Assembly: GCA_963972175.1 (NCBI GenBank)
Contig: CAXAVP010000103.1
Span: 1 to 13,893, forward strand
Source: Arenibacter sp963972175
GTDB lineage: Bacteria; Bacteroidota; Bacteroidia; Flavobacteriales; Flavobacteriaceae
Length of the DNA stretch: 13,893 bases
Reading direction: 5' to 3'
The stretch's first letter is position 1; each line of letters opens with the position of its first letter. The position numbers and the translations under genes are program-made. Below are positions 1-8,473 of the stretch, piece after piece. The notes under the pieces are model-generated. The model was given only the letters and a program-made list of their open reading frames with translations. It was not told the DNA's origin and did no database searches.

Positions 1-2
1 AT

Positions 3-1157
3 ATTAAGTCGATTGTATTCAAAGGTAGTACAGATGACCAATTTCCGGTAGTAGCTCTTGGCGAATCCATATTTCTTGAATTTGACGACCTTCTTGCCAA
101 TGAACAGGACTATTATTATAAGATTGTACACTGTGATTATGACTGGACTCCTTCCGCCCTTTTAAAATCACAATACCTGAACGGCTTGGACAACGAACGG
201 ATCGTAGACTACGAGAATAGTTACTCCACACTACAGCCCTATTCCAACTATCAGCTTAGTTTGCCAAACGAAAATACAGGATTAAAGGTAAGCGGTAATT
301 ACGTATTGGAAATATACAACAGCTATAATGAAATTCAATTTTCACGGAGATTTGTTGTTTACGAAGATCAGTTAACGGTAGGGGGCGTTGTAAAAAGATC
401 CAGGGACTTTACATACCTCAACGAAAAACAGGTGGTACAATTTACCATCAACACCAATCAAGTTAAGCTGGTTAACCCAAAAAAGGAAGTCAAGGTAGCC
501 ATCATACAAAACCACCAATGGCCATCAATTATCAATAATATAAGCCCCCAATTTATTCTAGGCAATGAGTTGGTTTATAAATATGACCAGGAAACCAGTT
601 TTTATGGCGGAAATGAATATTTCAATTTTGACACAAAAGATCTACGTGCCCCAAGTTCATCAATATCACATATTGAATTGACCGATCTATACCACCATTA
701 TCTGTTCACGGATTACTACAGATACGACAGACCTTATACCTATTATCCGGACATTAACGGAAACTTTGTGGTACGCACCCTACAGGGAGATGATAACTCT
801 CGGGAAGCGGAATACAGCTACATTCATTTTACACTTCCTTATGACGAAGCCCTAGGCCTCAATGAAGTCTACGTATATGGCAAGTACAACAATTATGACC
901 TAAGCGAGGAGAACCTAATGACCTATAATAAAGAAACAGGCAATATGGAAGCCATTATTAAAATGAAGCAAGGGTTCTATAATTATAAATATGTAATAAA
1001 AAAGGACGATGGACCTATAGACATGAATACCATTTCCGGGAACTATCATTTTACCGAAAACGATTATCTTATCTTGGTATATTACAGAAATTTTGGGGAT
1101 TTATACGATAGCATAATAGGAGTGGGATCTGCCAACTCCAGAACTATCACCAATTAA
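3..1157 (+). CDS. Type IX secretion plug-domain protein (DUF5103), 5' end missing
   Basis: The frame is open from base 3 to the TAA at 1155-1157, so this is about 384 residues of a longer gene whose start lies before the window. A TTG at 186 is in frame but internal, because well-conserved-looking coding sequence precedes it (FPVVALGES, FDDL, YYYKIVHCDYDW). The protein is rich in Tyr, Asn and beta-strand-like stretches: GNYVLEIYN and RRFVVYED early on, YSYIHFTLPYDE in the middle, and GFYNYKYVIKK near the end. This order matches the DUF5103 family of Bacteroidota. Members of that family include the plug subunit that seals the SprA translocon of the type IX secretion system when no substrate is passing (established for Flavobacterium johnsoniae). 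Role in this organism is inferred from family only. The N-terminal signal peptide cannot be checked. It is probably unrelated in function to the sugar and phosphate genes that follow. Confidence 0.87.
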   Translation: MKSIVFKGSTDDQFPVVALGESIFLEFDDLLANEQDYYYKIVHCDYDWTPSALLKSQYLNGLDNERIVDYENSYSTLQPYSNYQLSLPNENTGLKVSGNYVLEIYNSYNEIQFSRRFVVYEDQLTVGGVVKRSRDFTYLNEKQVVQFTINTNQVKLVNPKKEVKVAIIQNHQWPSIINNISPQFILGNELVYKYDQETSFYGGNEYFNFDTKDLRAPSSSISHIELTDLYHHYLFTDYYRYDRPYTYYPDINGNFVVRTLQGDDNSREAEYSYIHFTLPYDEALGLNEVYVYGKYNNYDLSEENLMTYNKETGNMEAIIKMKQGFYNYKYVIKKDDGPIDMNTISGNYHFTENDYLILVYYRNFGDLYDSIIGVGSANSRTITN

Positions 1158-1366
1158 TCATTACGTTTATTGCCCCCTCCCTTTTATTGCTTCTTTGCCC
1201 CTTTTGATACTAACCAGCAGTTATAGGGGATTCATCAGCATAACAAAATAAAGAAAAGGATAAAAAGTAGGGATTAACATTTGCTTAATCGTATAAACAA
1301 AAAATCTTAGTATTTTGCAGCAGATTTAACAGAATAGATACCAACTCCTTACTTATAACACATAAC

Positions 1367-2248
1367 ATGGAAATGAACAGCAACCGTAAACCAATATGGC
1401 ACAGCGCAACTTTGATCTTTTTACTTTTTCTATGTCTTTTTGCCTCTGCACAAAATTCCCAACTAGACCTACTTCTTAACGATTACAACAACCGTCCAGA
1501 CCATATCCTAGTGGCAGCACATAGGGCCACCAATCCACATTTTCCCGAGAACTCACTGGCCGCAATAGAAGAAAGTATTGCCATTGGGGTTGATATTGTT
1601 GAGGTCGATATTAGAAAAAGTAAGGACGGGGAGCTTGTAATAATGCACGACAAGACTATTGACAGAACAACCAATGGCAAGGGACGGGTTGACGATTATT
1701 CCCTGGACCAACTAAAGCAGTTCAACCTTATGTTCCAAGGTAAAGCTACAACTGAACAAATCCCAACCTTTGAAGAAGTACTACAATTGGCAAAGGGTAA
1801 AATACTACTTGATGTAGATTTTAAACTGGAAGATGAGGCATCGGTTAAACAATCCTATGCCCTGATTGAAAAATATGGAATGGAGAACCAAATAATATTC
1901 TTTCTATATGACTACCCTGAAACCTCTCAATTTCAAAAATTGAACAATGACATTTCTATTATGCCAAGAGCCTATTCTAAAAAAGATATCCGTGCCATTC
2001 GCAAATTAGATGACATCTCCATTATTCATATTGATGAGAGCTATTATAAGAAAAGGACCATGCGCCGGCTTATCAATTCCGGCTACAGGGTATGGATAAA
2101 CGCTTTGGGAAAATACGATGAGATGGAGAGGACCAAGAAAAACAGTGGTTTTGATTCCCTATTAACCAAAAAATACATCAACGTTATCCAAACCGATTTA
2201 CCTAAAGAGCTTCTGGATTATCTTAGGTCCAAGAACCTGCATCGTTAA
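1367..2248 (+). CDS. Secreted glycerophosphodiester phosphodiesterase (GDPD family)
   Basis: The protein has 293 aa. Residues 10-28 form a signal peptide (hydrophobic core LIFLLFLCLF, likely cut after ASA-28), so it acts in the periplasm or outside. The GDPD TIM-barrel motifs are present in order: AHR at 51-53 with His52 as catalytic base, PEN at 60-62, EVDI at 79-82 (Glu79 and Asp81 as metal ligands), and MHD at 93-95 with His94 as second catalytic His, followed by DRTTNGKG. LDVDFK at 148-153 sits where the family usually has a metal-binding Glu followed by Lys; here Asp151 would serve. The usual HRG is HRA. Family members hydrolyse glycerophosphodiesters to an alcohol and glycerol 3-phosphate using a divalent metal. 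ATG at 1367 was chosen; an in-frame ATG at 1373 is equally possible. It converges on the GH31 gene with a 41-nt gap and may be a stand-alone transcript. Confidence 0.93.
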   Translation: MEMNSNRKPIWHSATLIFLLFLCLFASAQNSQLDLLLNDYNNRPDHILVAAHRATNPHFPENSLAAIEESIAIGVDIVEVDIRKSKDGELVIMHDKTIDRTTNGKGRVDDYSLDQLKQFNLMFQGKATTEQIPTFEEVLQLAKGKILLDVDFKLEDEASVKQSYALIEKYGMENQIIFFLYDYPETSQFQKLNNDISIMPRAYSKKDIRAIRKLDDISIIHIDESYYKKRTMRRLINSGYRVWINALGKYDEMERTKKNSGFDSLLTKKYINVIQTDLPKELLDYLRSKNLHR

Positions 2249-2289
2249 GGCTCAGTGGTGCTTATATCTTAAATATGTAAGGTGTTATA

Positions 2290-4065
2290 TCAGAACTTTA
2301 TGGTATACCCACCTTCACTGTATTCCGCGCTGTTCTTTATGATTATTTTTTGATTAAAATCTTCATAATCCCAAAATTTACCCCTTTCTAAAATTTCGCC
2401 ATCCAAATAGATTTCCTTTGGACTTATTTTAGAGTGTACTCTAAGTATATGCGGAATATTACTTCCCTGCATAGAAAGCTCACACCCATCACCGGTCATT
2501 TCATAAGATATCTTGGTTTCACCGGCGCCATCTGTATGATAGTAAACAAAGCTATTTTTATCCATTGGGTATATCAAAATAGTGATGAACCCATCTGAAT
2601 TGGCATCACCCAAACCAGTATAGGAACGTTTCACGCTCAAAGGCACAATTGCACCGTCCTTGACAAATACCGGGAATTCGTCCATAGGGAATTCCCTATC
2701 CACTACAACTCCCCCTTCCAGCAATTCCCTATCTGCAAAAAAGTACCTCCATTTCCCCTCTGGTAGGGAAACACTTCGTTTCTTAGAATCTATATAGATG
2801 GGGGCTACCAAAAAATCATCACCAAACATATAGTGATATTTACCCTCTTTCAGAGGTGTCTGCAATCTTCTTCCTCCTTTATTGGCCGTTACAACATAGT
2901 GGTACATATAGGGCACCAATTCTGTATGCAGCCATGAGAATTTGCGTATCACTTGCAACTCCTCCTTACTCCTTTTCCACAATCGCCTTTCCCCATGTCC
3001 GCCATTCATAAAAAGACCACAAAAAGTAGAGAACTGCGCCCACCTTATATACAAACGTGGAGGAATGGTCTTCCCTGAAAATCCAGCGATATCAGAACCT
3101 ACAATATTATAGCCCATATCTGCACTTTTTAGGATACTCTCAATGGCCGACTCAAACCCTTGAATTCCGTCCAAAGCAATATCTACTTTTTCGTCTTGGC
3201 TTTCAGACATCATTTCATCTGTCACCCATTTGTGTTCTTGATCGCCCACCCAGTTTACAGGAGAGGCGTCAATAGGTGAAAATCCTTCTGGGTGAAAGCC
3301 ACGATCTATAGACCGGGATAGCGTAATAAACTCCGGGTTTTGGGTTAGTCCATGTAAATATTCGTCCCTATAATAATGATCCATGTAGGTTCTTGTAGAC
3401 ATAATTCCATTAGAGGTACTTTTATAAAAAAATGGAATGGGGCCCAATTTACTCCAAAATAGTGTTGCTGTTCCGTCCAATTTCCAACCATCAATCCCCA
3501 AATCAAAAACACGCTGCTGCATTCCCCGCCACCAATCCATGGCGTCCTTACTGGTATAATCTATAAAACCGCCTCTACCTTTCCACCATTTGTTGGGGCT
3601 AGCCGATTTTACCAAAAAGCCATTACCCATAGCCTGGTTGTACCAATCTTCCGAATCTCTAATTTTTGTATCCTTGCCATAACTGTTCACCATGGAAGTC
3701 ATCCATAGCACCACCCTGTAGTCATTATCCTGTAGTTTATTAAACCACTTATGAGGTTCCTTATAAAGACTCGTGTCTATTTGAAAATCGTTATAGCGCA
3801 AAGACCATGGACTATCTATGAGTATCGTACGCACCGGAATATCATGCTTTTTGTAGCCCTCCAGCAACTCATCCACATAATTGGAAGTATTAACATCATC
3901 TTCCCAAAGCCAACATTCCAGAGCCCATGACGGGGTCAAGGGAGGGTTACCATGGCGCTGTTTGTTAAAAGGTATGCCCCATACTGGAAGAATCCAATAA
4001 AAATAGGTTACTACACCTAAAAACAACAGAACGGCAACACCTATTATCACCCCTTTTCTTTTCAT
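2290..4065 (-). CDS. Membrane-anchored glycoside hydrolase family 31
   Basis: The protein has 591 aa. MKRK followed by a hydrophobic stretch (about 5-27) forms an N-terminal anchor and places the rest in the periplasm. The GH31 barrel follows from about residue 45. WKLDG at 194-198 carries the likely nucleophile Asp197. The conserved Arg251 and NWVGDQ (271-276) match the family's R...WxGD segment. GSDIAGF (323-329) carries the likely acid/base Asp325, and RWAQF at 341-345 leads to the substrate-side His357. A C-terminal beta-sandwich (about 430-591, with FLVAPIY and IYLDGE) resembles the DUF5110 type. The usual N-terminal galactose-mutarotase-like domain, some 200 residues, is absent. GH31 enzymes release terminal alpha-linked glucose, xylose, galactose or sulfoquinovose with retention; the specificity here is not readable. 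Its ATG overlaps the stop of the upstream PHP gene as ATGA (4062-4065), suggesting translational coupling and a shared job. Confidence 0.92.
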   Translation of the reverse strand: MKRKGVIIGVAVLLFLGVVTYFYWILPVWGIPFNKQRHGNPPLTPSWALECWLWEDDVNTSNYVDELLEGYKKHDIPVRTILIDSPWSLRYNDFQIDTSLYKEPHKWFNKLQDNDYRVVLWMTSMVNSYGKDTKIRDSEDWYNQAMGNGFLVKSASPNKWWKGRGGFIDYTSKDAMDWWRGMQQRVFDLGIDGWKLDGTATLFWSKLGPIPFFYKSTSNGIMSTRTYMDHYYRDEYLHGLTQNPEFITLSRSIDRGFHPEGFSPIDASPVNWVGDQEHKWVTDEMMSESQDEKVDIALDGIQGFESAIESILKSADMGYNIVGSDIAGFSGKTIPPRLYIRWAQFSTFCGLFMNGGHGERRLWKRSKEELQVIRKFSWLHTELVPYMYHYVVTANKGGRRLQTPLKEGKYHYMFGDDFLVAPIYIDSKKRSVSLPEGKWRYFFADRELLEGGVVVDREFPMDEFPVFVKDGAIVPLSVKRSYTGLGDANSDGFITILIYPMDKNSFVYYHTDGAGETKISYEMTGDGCELSMQGSNIPHILRVHSKISPKEIYLDGEILERGKFWDYEDFNQKIIIKNSAEYSEGGYTIKF

Positions 4066-5498
4066 TTTTTTACTGTTCTAAAGAAGCGTATATATATTAC
4101 CACAAGCGAATAGCCCATAAAGGCACTACCAATGATCAATAAGAGGGAACTATACTCCGAAAAGAGGTCACTATACCCCTTTACCGCATTGGCACGCACC
4201 CAATAATAAAACCCCAATCCAACCAAAAACAAGGCGCTTAACAATCCCGATGAGGCTATTATTTTACGCATGGCAACAAAATACCTCCTTTTAAAATTCC
4301 ATAATAATTGAACAAGTATCAACCAAAAACACCATGACATAACCTGGTATAAATTAAGGGTCCTAAAGTAATTTATCACAGTTATAAATGGTCTTAATAC
4401 TAGATTTGAACTGTTATAAAATGGCCGGTCATTATACATAATTACTTTTACCCTATCCTGATCCCTTGCCCGAAGCACTTCAAGAATAGCATTCTCCCTA
4501 GAAACCAGGTCCATTGTACCCCAATTAGGTATGGTAAAAGCGTTCCAAACAGCACAGGCACGACCATAACCATGAAAATCCAGCCCGCCTACCATAAGTA
4601 GCTGATGGTCCTCGCAAAATTGCTTTAGCTCCTTGAATAACTCTCGGTCATAATACAATTCCTTGCCCACATTTTCAATTTCGAAGCCATCTACCCCAAG
4701 GTCTTTATAGAACTCTTTAGCCTTACCTTTTCCATCAAACCAATGATTAACCAACACAGCACCTCCATTTTTATGCACCAAGTTTACTATAACGGAATCA
4801 GGTTTGTTCTTTGTCCCAAATGTACCGTTGAGCCCCAAAAGACTCATATGATTGGACCCTGAATGCTCCTGACCTACCATAATCAAGGGTTCCGGGGGAA
4901 ATTCCTTTCTTCGCTGCCTTAAAGAAAATTCCAAAGTCTTTGAGTAGTTGGCGTGATCCGTTATAAAAAAGGCATCAAAACCATTTCTTTTATGCCATTG
5001 CCACATTTTTTCCTGGGACATTAAACCGTCATGACTAAACTCGGTATGGGCATGGGTAGTGACTAAAACCTCGTTCTCTGTATTATTGACAATGGTATTA
5101 TTAGGCAATGGAAGAAAGAGAATAACCACAAAAACAGCAAAACAAATACCGATCAACAAAGGCAGGTTGCCCAAAAAAAGTAAGACCCTCCAAGCCCTCT
5201 GTCTGCCAGAAGTAGTCTTACGTACTTTAAAAATGCCATACAATAGATAAAATGTCAATATCCACCCCATGGCAATGGGTAACTCCTGTAAAGGATAAAG
5301 GGAGCGGTTCAAATACAATAATACCCCCAACACAGGTTCAAAAAAGACTCTAAAAATAGATATCTGGATCCCGTAGTCGGGAACCGACTCCAAGGTAAGG
5401 GCATTAATTATTTGTATTGGATATTGAAATATAGTCGCTAAGATTGCGATTACCGCCAAAGGAAGCAGAACAATATATTTTTTAACCATATTACACAA
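4062..5498 (-). CDS. Polytopic membrane protein with central PHP (CehA/McbA-like) metallohydrolase domain
   Basis: The protein has 478 aa. Hydrophobic helices lie near 8-28, 72-92, 105-131, 382-400, 413-433 and 450-471, with a weaker one at 47-63. Basic clusters at 91-104 and 401-411 and the C-terminal RTVKK suggest that the central domain (about 143-370) faces the periplasm. That domain has the PHP metal signature: HAH at 149-151, SHDG at 155-158, TDH at 180-182, GQEHSGSNH at 209-217, NH at 251-252 and GLDFHG at 305-310. PHP hydrolases cleave phosphoesters or related bonds with two or three metals; the CehA/McbA branch includes esterase-like and carbaryl-type hydrolases. The substrate is unknown. 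ATG at 5498 was chosen; an in-frame ATG at 5489 (Met4) would give nearly the same protein. It overlaps the GH31 start by 4 nt. The membrane-PHP-membrane arrangement is unusual compared with soluble PHP enzymes. Confidence 0.86.
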   Translation of the reverse strand: MCNMVKKYIVLLPLAVIAILATIFQYPIQIINALTLESVPDYGIQISIFRVFFEPVLGVLLYLNRSLYPLQELPIAMGWILTFYLLYGIFKVRKTTSGRQRAWRVLLFLGNLPLLIGICFAVFVVILFLPLPNNTIVNNTENEVLVTTHAHTEFSHDGLMSQEKMWQWHKRNGFDAFFITDHANYSKTLEFSLRQRRKEFPPEPLIMVGQEHSGSNHMSLLGLNGTFGTKNKPDSVIVNLVHKNGGAVLVNHWFDGKGKAKEFYKDLGVDGFEIENVGKELYYDRELFKELKQFCEDHQLLMVGGLDFHGYGRACAVWNAFTIPNWGTMDLVSRENAILEVLRARDQDRVKVIMYNDRPFYNSSNLVLRPFITVINYFRTLNLYQVMSWCFWLILVQLLWNFKRRYFVAMRKIIASSGLLSALFLVGLGFYYWVRANAVKGYSDLFSEYSSLLLIIGSAFMGYSLVVIYIRFFRTVKK

Positions 5499-5730
5499 AA
5501 ATCCTTAAACCTTTGACCCACATTAAGTATGCCTAGCCACCCCACTCTTCAACCAAGACCTTTTGTTAGGGCTACGGTATCCAACTTGTCAGCCGATAAA
5601 TAATATCAAATCATCAACTTACCTCCACCGCAACAATGCAATATAGCCCATTAAAAAAAATCGGATGCAAACTAACTAATTAAAACTAGAAAACTTCACA
5701 TTCCGTACACTATCATCTGTATGCTCTATA

Positions 5731-6654
5731 CTAGTGTGCCGACTTATATTCGTTCTTATAGTTAAACTGCTCTATATGCTCTTTAATTTTAGATTGCTTG
5801 GCTTCATTAAACCTGAACAATGGCTCAGCGCTATAATCTTGACAAATACCCATGGCCATCAATGCAGATTTAATACCCTTAATATGTCTGGATGAATATT
5901 CCCCTACCTCATAAATAGTGCTATGCACTTTTAAAACCTTATCGCGCAGCAATTTAACCTCCTCCAGGTCGTTTCGCAAGGCTGCATCGTATAAGTCTAC
6001 AAACAATCTGGGGAAAAAGTTGGCGCCCCCTGCCACTGCTCCATGCCCACCATACATAATGGTCTCTGGCAAAAACAGTTCGGCCCCTGCAATAATGGAA
6101 AACATGGGATCTTCCTTAAATTCCTCGATCAATTGATACAAATAACTTAAATCACCAGAACTGTCCTTAATCCCTATTGCCCCTAATTTCTTGGCTTTTT
6201 TTACAACATCCAAAGATAAATGGAGTTTGGTACAACTTGGCATATTGTACAACATAAAGGGCAAGGACAAGGCTGGCACTACCCTTTCCAGATAGTCGCC
6301 CATTTCCTGCTGTGAAATAGGTAAATAATATGGCGGAGCCACCACTAGCGCATCGGCACCAGCACATTTTGCATGGTTGGCAATTTCCAAAGTACCCTCT
6401 TCAGAGGTATCGGTCACTCCCACCAAGACCGGAATTCTACCAGCTACCAACTGGCAGGTTGCCGTAATAAGCTCTTTGCGCACCTTATAACTTAAACTAG
6501 GGCCCTCTCCTGTGGTTCCCAAGATAAAAATTCCATGGACCCCCCCACTAATCAAATGCTGCAGCAATTTTTCCAAACCTAGGTGGTCCAATTCCTTATT
6601 TTCCAACAATGGGGTAATCATGGGCGGTATAATTCCTTTTAACGGTAGTTTCAT
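5731..6654 (-). CDS. Dihydrodipicolinate synthase / N-acetylneuraminate lyase family aldolase
   Basis: The protein has 307 aa, normal for this TIM-barrel class I aldolase family, with no signal peptide, so it is cytoplasmic. GTTGEG at 46-51 is the pyruvate carboxylate-binding loop, Tyr136 in LYNMPS is the proton-relay tyrosine, and Lys163 in GIKDSSG forms the Schiff base. True DapA enzymes usually have YN(V/I)PxRT with an Arg that holds aspartate semialdehyde. Here the segment reads YNMPSCTKL, with no Arg at that place. That argues against lysine biosynthesis and for a catabolic role such as splitting a 2-keto-3-deoxy sugar acid or related compound into pyruvate and an aldehyde (inference). 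It lies 232 nt upstream of the PHP-GH31 pair on the same strand and diverges from the AraC gene, a common regulator-target layout. Confidence 0.92.
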   Translation of the reverse strand: MKLPLKGIIPPMITPLLENKELDHLGLEKLLQHLISGGVHGIFILGTTGEGPSLSYKVRKELITATCQLVAGRIPVLVGVTDTSEEGTLEIANHAKCAGADALVVAPPYYLPISQQEMGDYLERVVPALSLPFMLYNMPSCTKLHLSLDVVKKAKKLGAIGIKDSSGDLSYLYQLIEEFKEDPMFSIIAGAELFLPETIMYGGHGAVAGGANFFPRLFVDLYDAALRNDLEEVKLLRDKVLKVHSTIYEVGEYSSRHIKGIKSALMAMGICQDYSAEPLFRFNEAKQSKIKEHIEQFNYKNEYKSAH

Positions 6655-6748
6655 CTTTGCCTATTATTTAGATTGATATTAACAAGACCTACCCCAAAAG
6701 AAATAATGGTGCAATTATAGACTTCATAAATGTTGGTATTCAGGGTTG

Positions 6749-6787
6749 GTTAATTAACTAATGCGGCGCCAATAATTATACTATTGG
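6749..6787. promoter_or_regulatory. Two dyad sequences in the divergent gap, candidate operators
   Basis: GTTAATTAAC at 6749-6758 is a perfect 10-bp palindrome. CCAATA (6769-6774) and TATTGG (6782-6787) are perfect 6-bp inverted arms separated by 7 nt. A GGCGCC palindrome (6765-6770) overlaps the left arm. All lie in the 283-nt gap between the divergent aldolase and AraC genes, 95-133 nt from the aldolase start. Position suggests regulator binding, but AraC proteins often use direct rather than inverted half-sites, and AT-rich gaps yield such dyads by chance. The remainder of the gap is plain AT-rich sequence with no convincing -33 TTG / -7 TAnnTTTG pair. Confidence 0.3.
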
Positions 6788-6937
6788 ACAACATTAAATA
6801 TTTGAGTAGCTGCTCTAACAAATTAAACCCAATTTCAAATCACTTACCACTATAATATTGTTTTAATTACATTATATTTTAACCTTATTTCCTAATAAAT
6901 TAATTATATTAGTCCAAGATTGTCAATATAACAACTT

Positions 6938-7786
6938 ATGGAATTTATTTTTGAAAAGATTTTCGTCCCCAACAAACATTCGTTTATATCTAGAAAACTA
7001 CCCTTGGCCTCCGATGCAAGAATTCATTCCCACAAAAATTTTGAGTTGAATTTTATCACCTCTGGTTCGGGTAGGAGAATAGTTGGGGACAACATCTCTG
7101 GTTTTGACACGGGTGACCTGGTATTATTGGGTCCCAATTTGCCGCATTGTTGGGAAGCCTTGGATTATGACAATGGTATGGACCCCTTTTGTATAGTCAC
7201 CCATTTTTCCGAGGATATTATAAATTCTGATTTTTTTAAGATGCCGGAACTGGAGAAAGTGGTAGATTTATTGAAGCAGTCCAGTACAGGGCTCCGCTTT
7301 AAATTGGGAGATGACAGGCACATTAGAAAAAGCCTGGAAAAGATGACCCAATTACAGGGCTTGGAATACTATATAGAAATGCTAAAGATCTTCAATTTTC
7401 TCCTTCAAATAGAAGACAGGGAAAATTTGTCCAATCCACACAACAATTCGGCCGTATTCGCAAAAAATCTGGACAAGATAAACAAGGTATACGAATATGT
7501 TTTTCAAAACATACAAGAAGGTGTAAAACTAGAGGAAGCTGCTGCCGTATTGAACATGGCTCCCAGTTCATTTTGCCGCTACTTCAAGAAAAAGACCAAA
7601 CTCACTTTTATGGAGTATGTAAAAAGTGTAAGAGTGGGCATTGCTGCCAAATTACTGGCAGAAACAGATAAGCAGATAACCCAAATTTGCTTTGAGAGCG
7701 GTTATAACAACCTTGCTAACTTTAACCATTACTTTAAACATATTATGGGCAAGACACCTTCGGAATACAGAAAGACCTTTAGGTAG
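6938..7786 (+). CDS. AraC-family transcriptional regulator with N-terminal cupin
   Basis: The protein has 282 aa. The N-terminal half is a cupin-type sensor domain: HSHKNFELNFI at 30-40 followed by GSGRRIVG, then DTGDLVLLGPNLPHCW at 57-72. This resembles the sugar-binding half of AraC/RhaS regulators. The C-terminal AraC DNA-binding domain spans about 180-282. Its first helix-turn-helix runs from KLEEAAAVLNMAPSSFCRYF (197-216), and its second from QITQICFESGYNNLANFNHYF (246-266), ending with the signature GKTPSEYRK (271-279). It probably activates the divergent aldolase gene, and possibly the whole cluster, in response to a carbohydrate-derived ligand (inference from layout). Its stop overlaps the stop region of the convergent membrane gene by 8 nt. 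Confidence 0.95.
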   Translation: MEFIFEKIFVPNKHSFISRKLPLASDARIHSHKNFELNFITSGSGRRIVGDNISGFDTGDLVLLGPNLPHCWEALDYDNGMDPFCIVTHFSEDIINSDFFKMPELEKVVDLLKQSSTGLRFKLGDDRHIRKSLEKMTQLQGLEYYIEMLKIFNFLLQIEDRENLSNPHNNSAVFAKNLDKINKVYEYVFQNIQEGVKLEEAAAVLNMAPSSFCRYFKKKTKLTFMEYVKSVRVGIAAKLLAETDKQITQICFESGYNNLANFNHYFKHIMGKTPSEYRKTFR

Positions 7787-8456
7787 CCTTAGGATTGGCT
7801 ACAGCAGGCTGTTTGCCTCTTCCCAATCCATTAACCAAAAACCCCAAAAGAACCACAACAAACGAAATTAAACTTATTGGAGGCATTCCCCCTTGCCATT
7901 TAGACGGGGTGAACCAACCGCTATATCCCATAAAAAATAGATGAACCCCCATCATAAAAAGCAGCCCAAGCAAAAACGCTCTTGACGTTATCACCTTGAT
8001 CAACACCTCTTTTCCCTTGCTACGATTTCCAAAACACCAATGATATAGACCTAAAACCATAAAACTGGTCATACCCGCAAGCAGACTATAATTCCCTATT
8101 ACCGAAAGACTATTGTCTCCCACAAAAAACTTTGGATAATATTGGGGATTGAATATCAAAAAACTTAGTAGAACATGAAAAATAGTCAACAGCAACCCTA
8201 CTATACCCATTATCTTTCTGCTTTCCTTGCCCAAATTTAAATGGGCCACTCCCATATTATTTATAGGTCTAATAGAAAAGCTAAGCGCCAGTAGGATGAT
8301 ACCAGCCAAGGACACGCCTTTATTAATTATAAATATAGGCACATCTTTCCAAGGTACTGTACCCACCACATTATATCTTAGAATTGCATAGCCTAAAGAC
8401 ACTATCAGTACAGGCCATATAATTTTGATACACTTTCTCTTTTCGCTTCCGCTCAT
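7779..8456 (-). CDS. Ferric-reductase-like (MsrQ-like) six-helix membrane protein
   Basis: The protein has 225 aa with about six hydrophobic helices near 12-30, 44-62, 82-102, 120-140, 158-177 and 193-211. LALSFSIRPI (56-65) followed by ESRKIMGIVGLLLTIFHVLL (78-97) resembles the ferric-reductase transmembrane domain as seen in MsrQ, where a basic R-x-x-x-G stretch leads to a haem-ligand His; here that is His94. His139 (LYHW) and His172 (GVHLFF) are further candidate haem ligands inside or at the ends of helices. No flavin or NAD-binding part is present, so electrons would come from a partner. The assignment rests on motif pattern only; an unrelated membrane family is possible. It is the last gene of a three-gene run, 17 nt after the 423-aa membrane gene, and its tail overlaps the convergent AraC gene at 7779-7786. 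Confidence 0.72.
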   Translation of the reverse strand: MSGSEKRKCIKIIWPVLIVSLGYAILRYNVVGTVPWKDVPIFIINKGVSLAGIILLALSFSIRPINNMGVAHLNLGKESRKIMGIVGLLLTIFHVLLSFLIFNPQYYPKFFVGDNSLSVIGNYSLLAGMTSFMVLGLYHWCFGNRSKGKEVLIKVITSRAFLLGLLFMMGVHLFFMGYSGWFTPSKWQGGMPPISLISFVVVLLGFLVNGLGRGKQPAVANPKAT

Positions 8457-8473
8457 AGGTATTCTATTAATTT

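Noticed and set aside
186..1157. Internal TTG as the start of the first gene
   Set aside because: The same frame is open upstream to base 3 with coding-like sequence that continues the domain.
1281..1317. TTG and TATTTTG elements ahead of the GDPD gene, resembling a Bacteroidota -33/-7 promoter
   Set aside because: The -7-like element is one base short of TAnnTTTG and the spacing of 27 nt is longer than the usual range of about 17-23.
2264..2285. Weak hairpin between the convergent GDPD and GH31 genes
   Set aside because: The 8-bp stem relies on two G-U pairs, is AT-rich and has no T tract after it.
5499..5730. 232-nt gap between the aldolase and PHP genes, examined for a promoter, riboswitch or small gene
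   Set aside because: No ORF, no convincing -33/-7 pair and no structured RNA element could be recognised.
5703..5741. Imperfect inverted repeat at the end of the aldolase gene, possible terminator
   Set aside because: On the coding (-) strand it has two mismatches, a 19-nt loop and no T run; it also overlaps the last codons.
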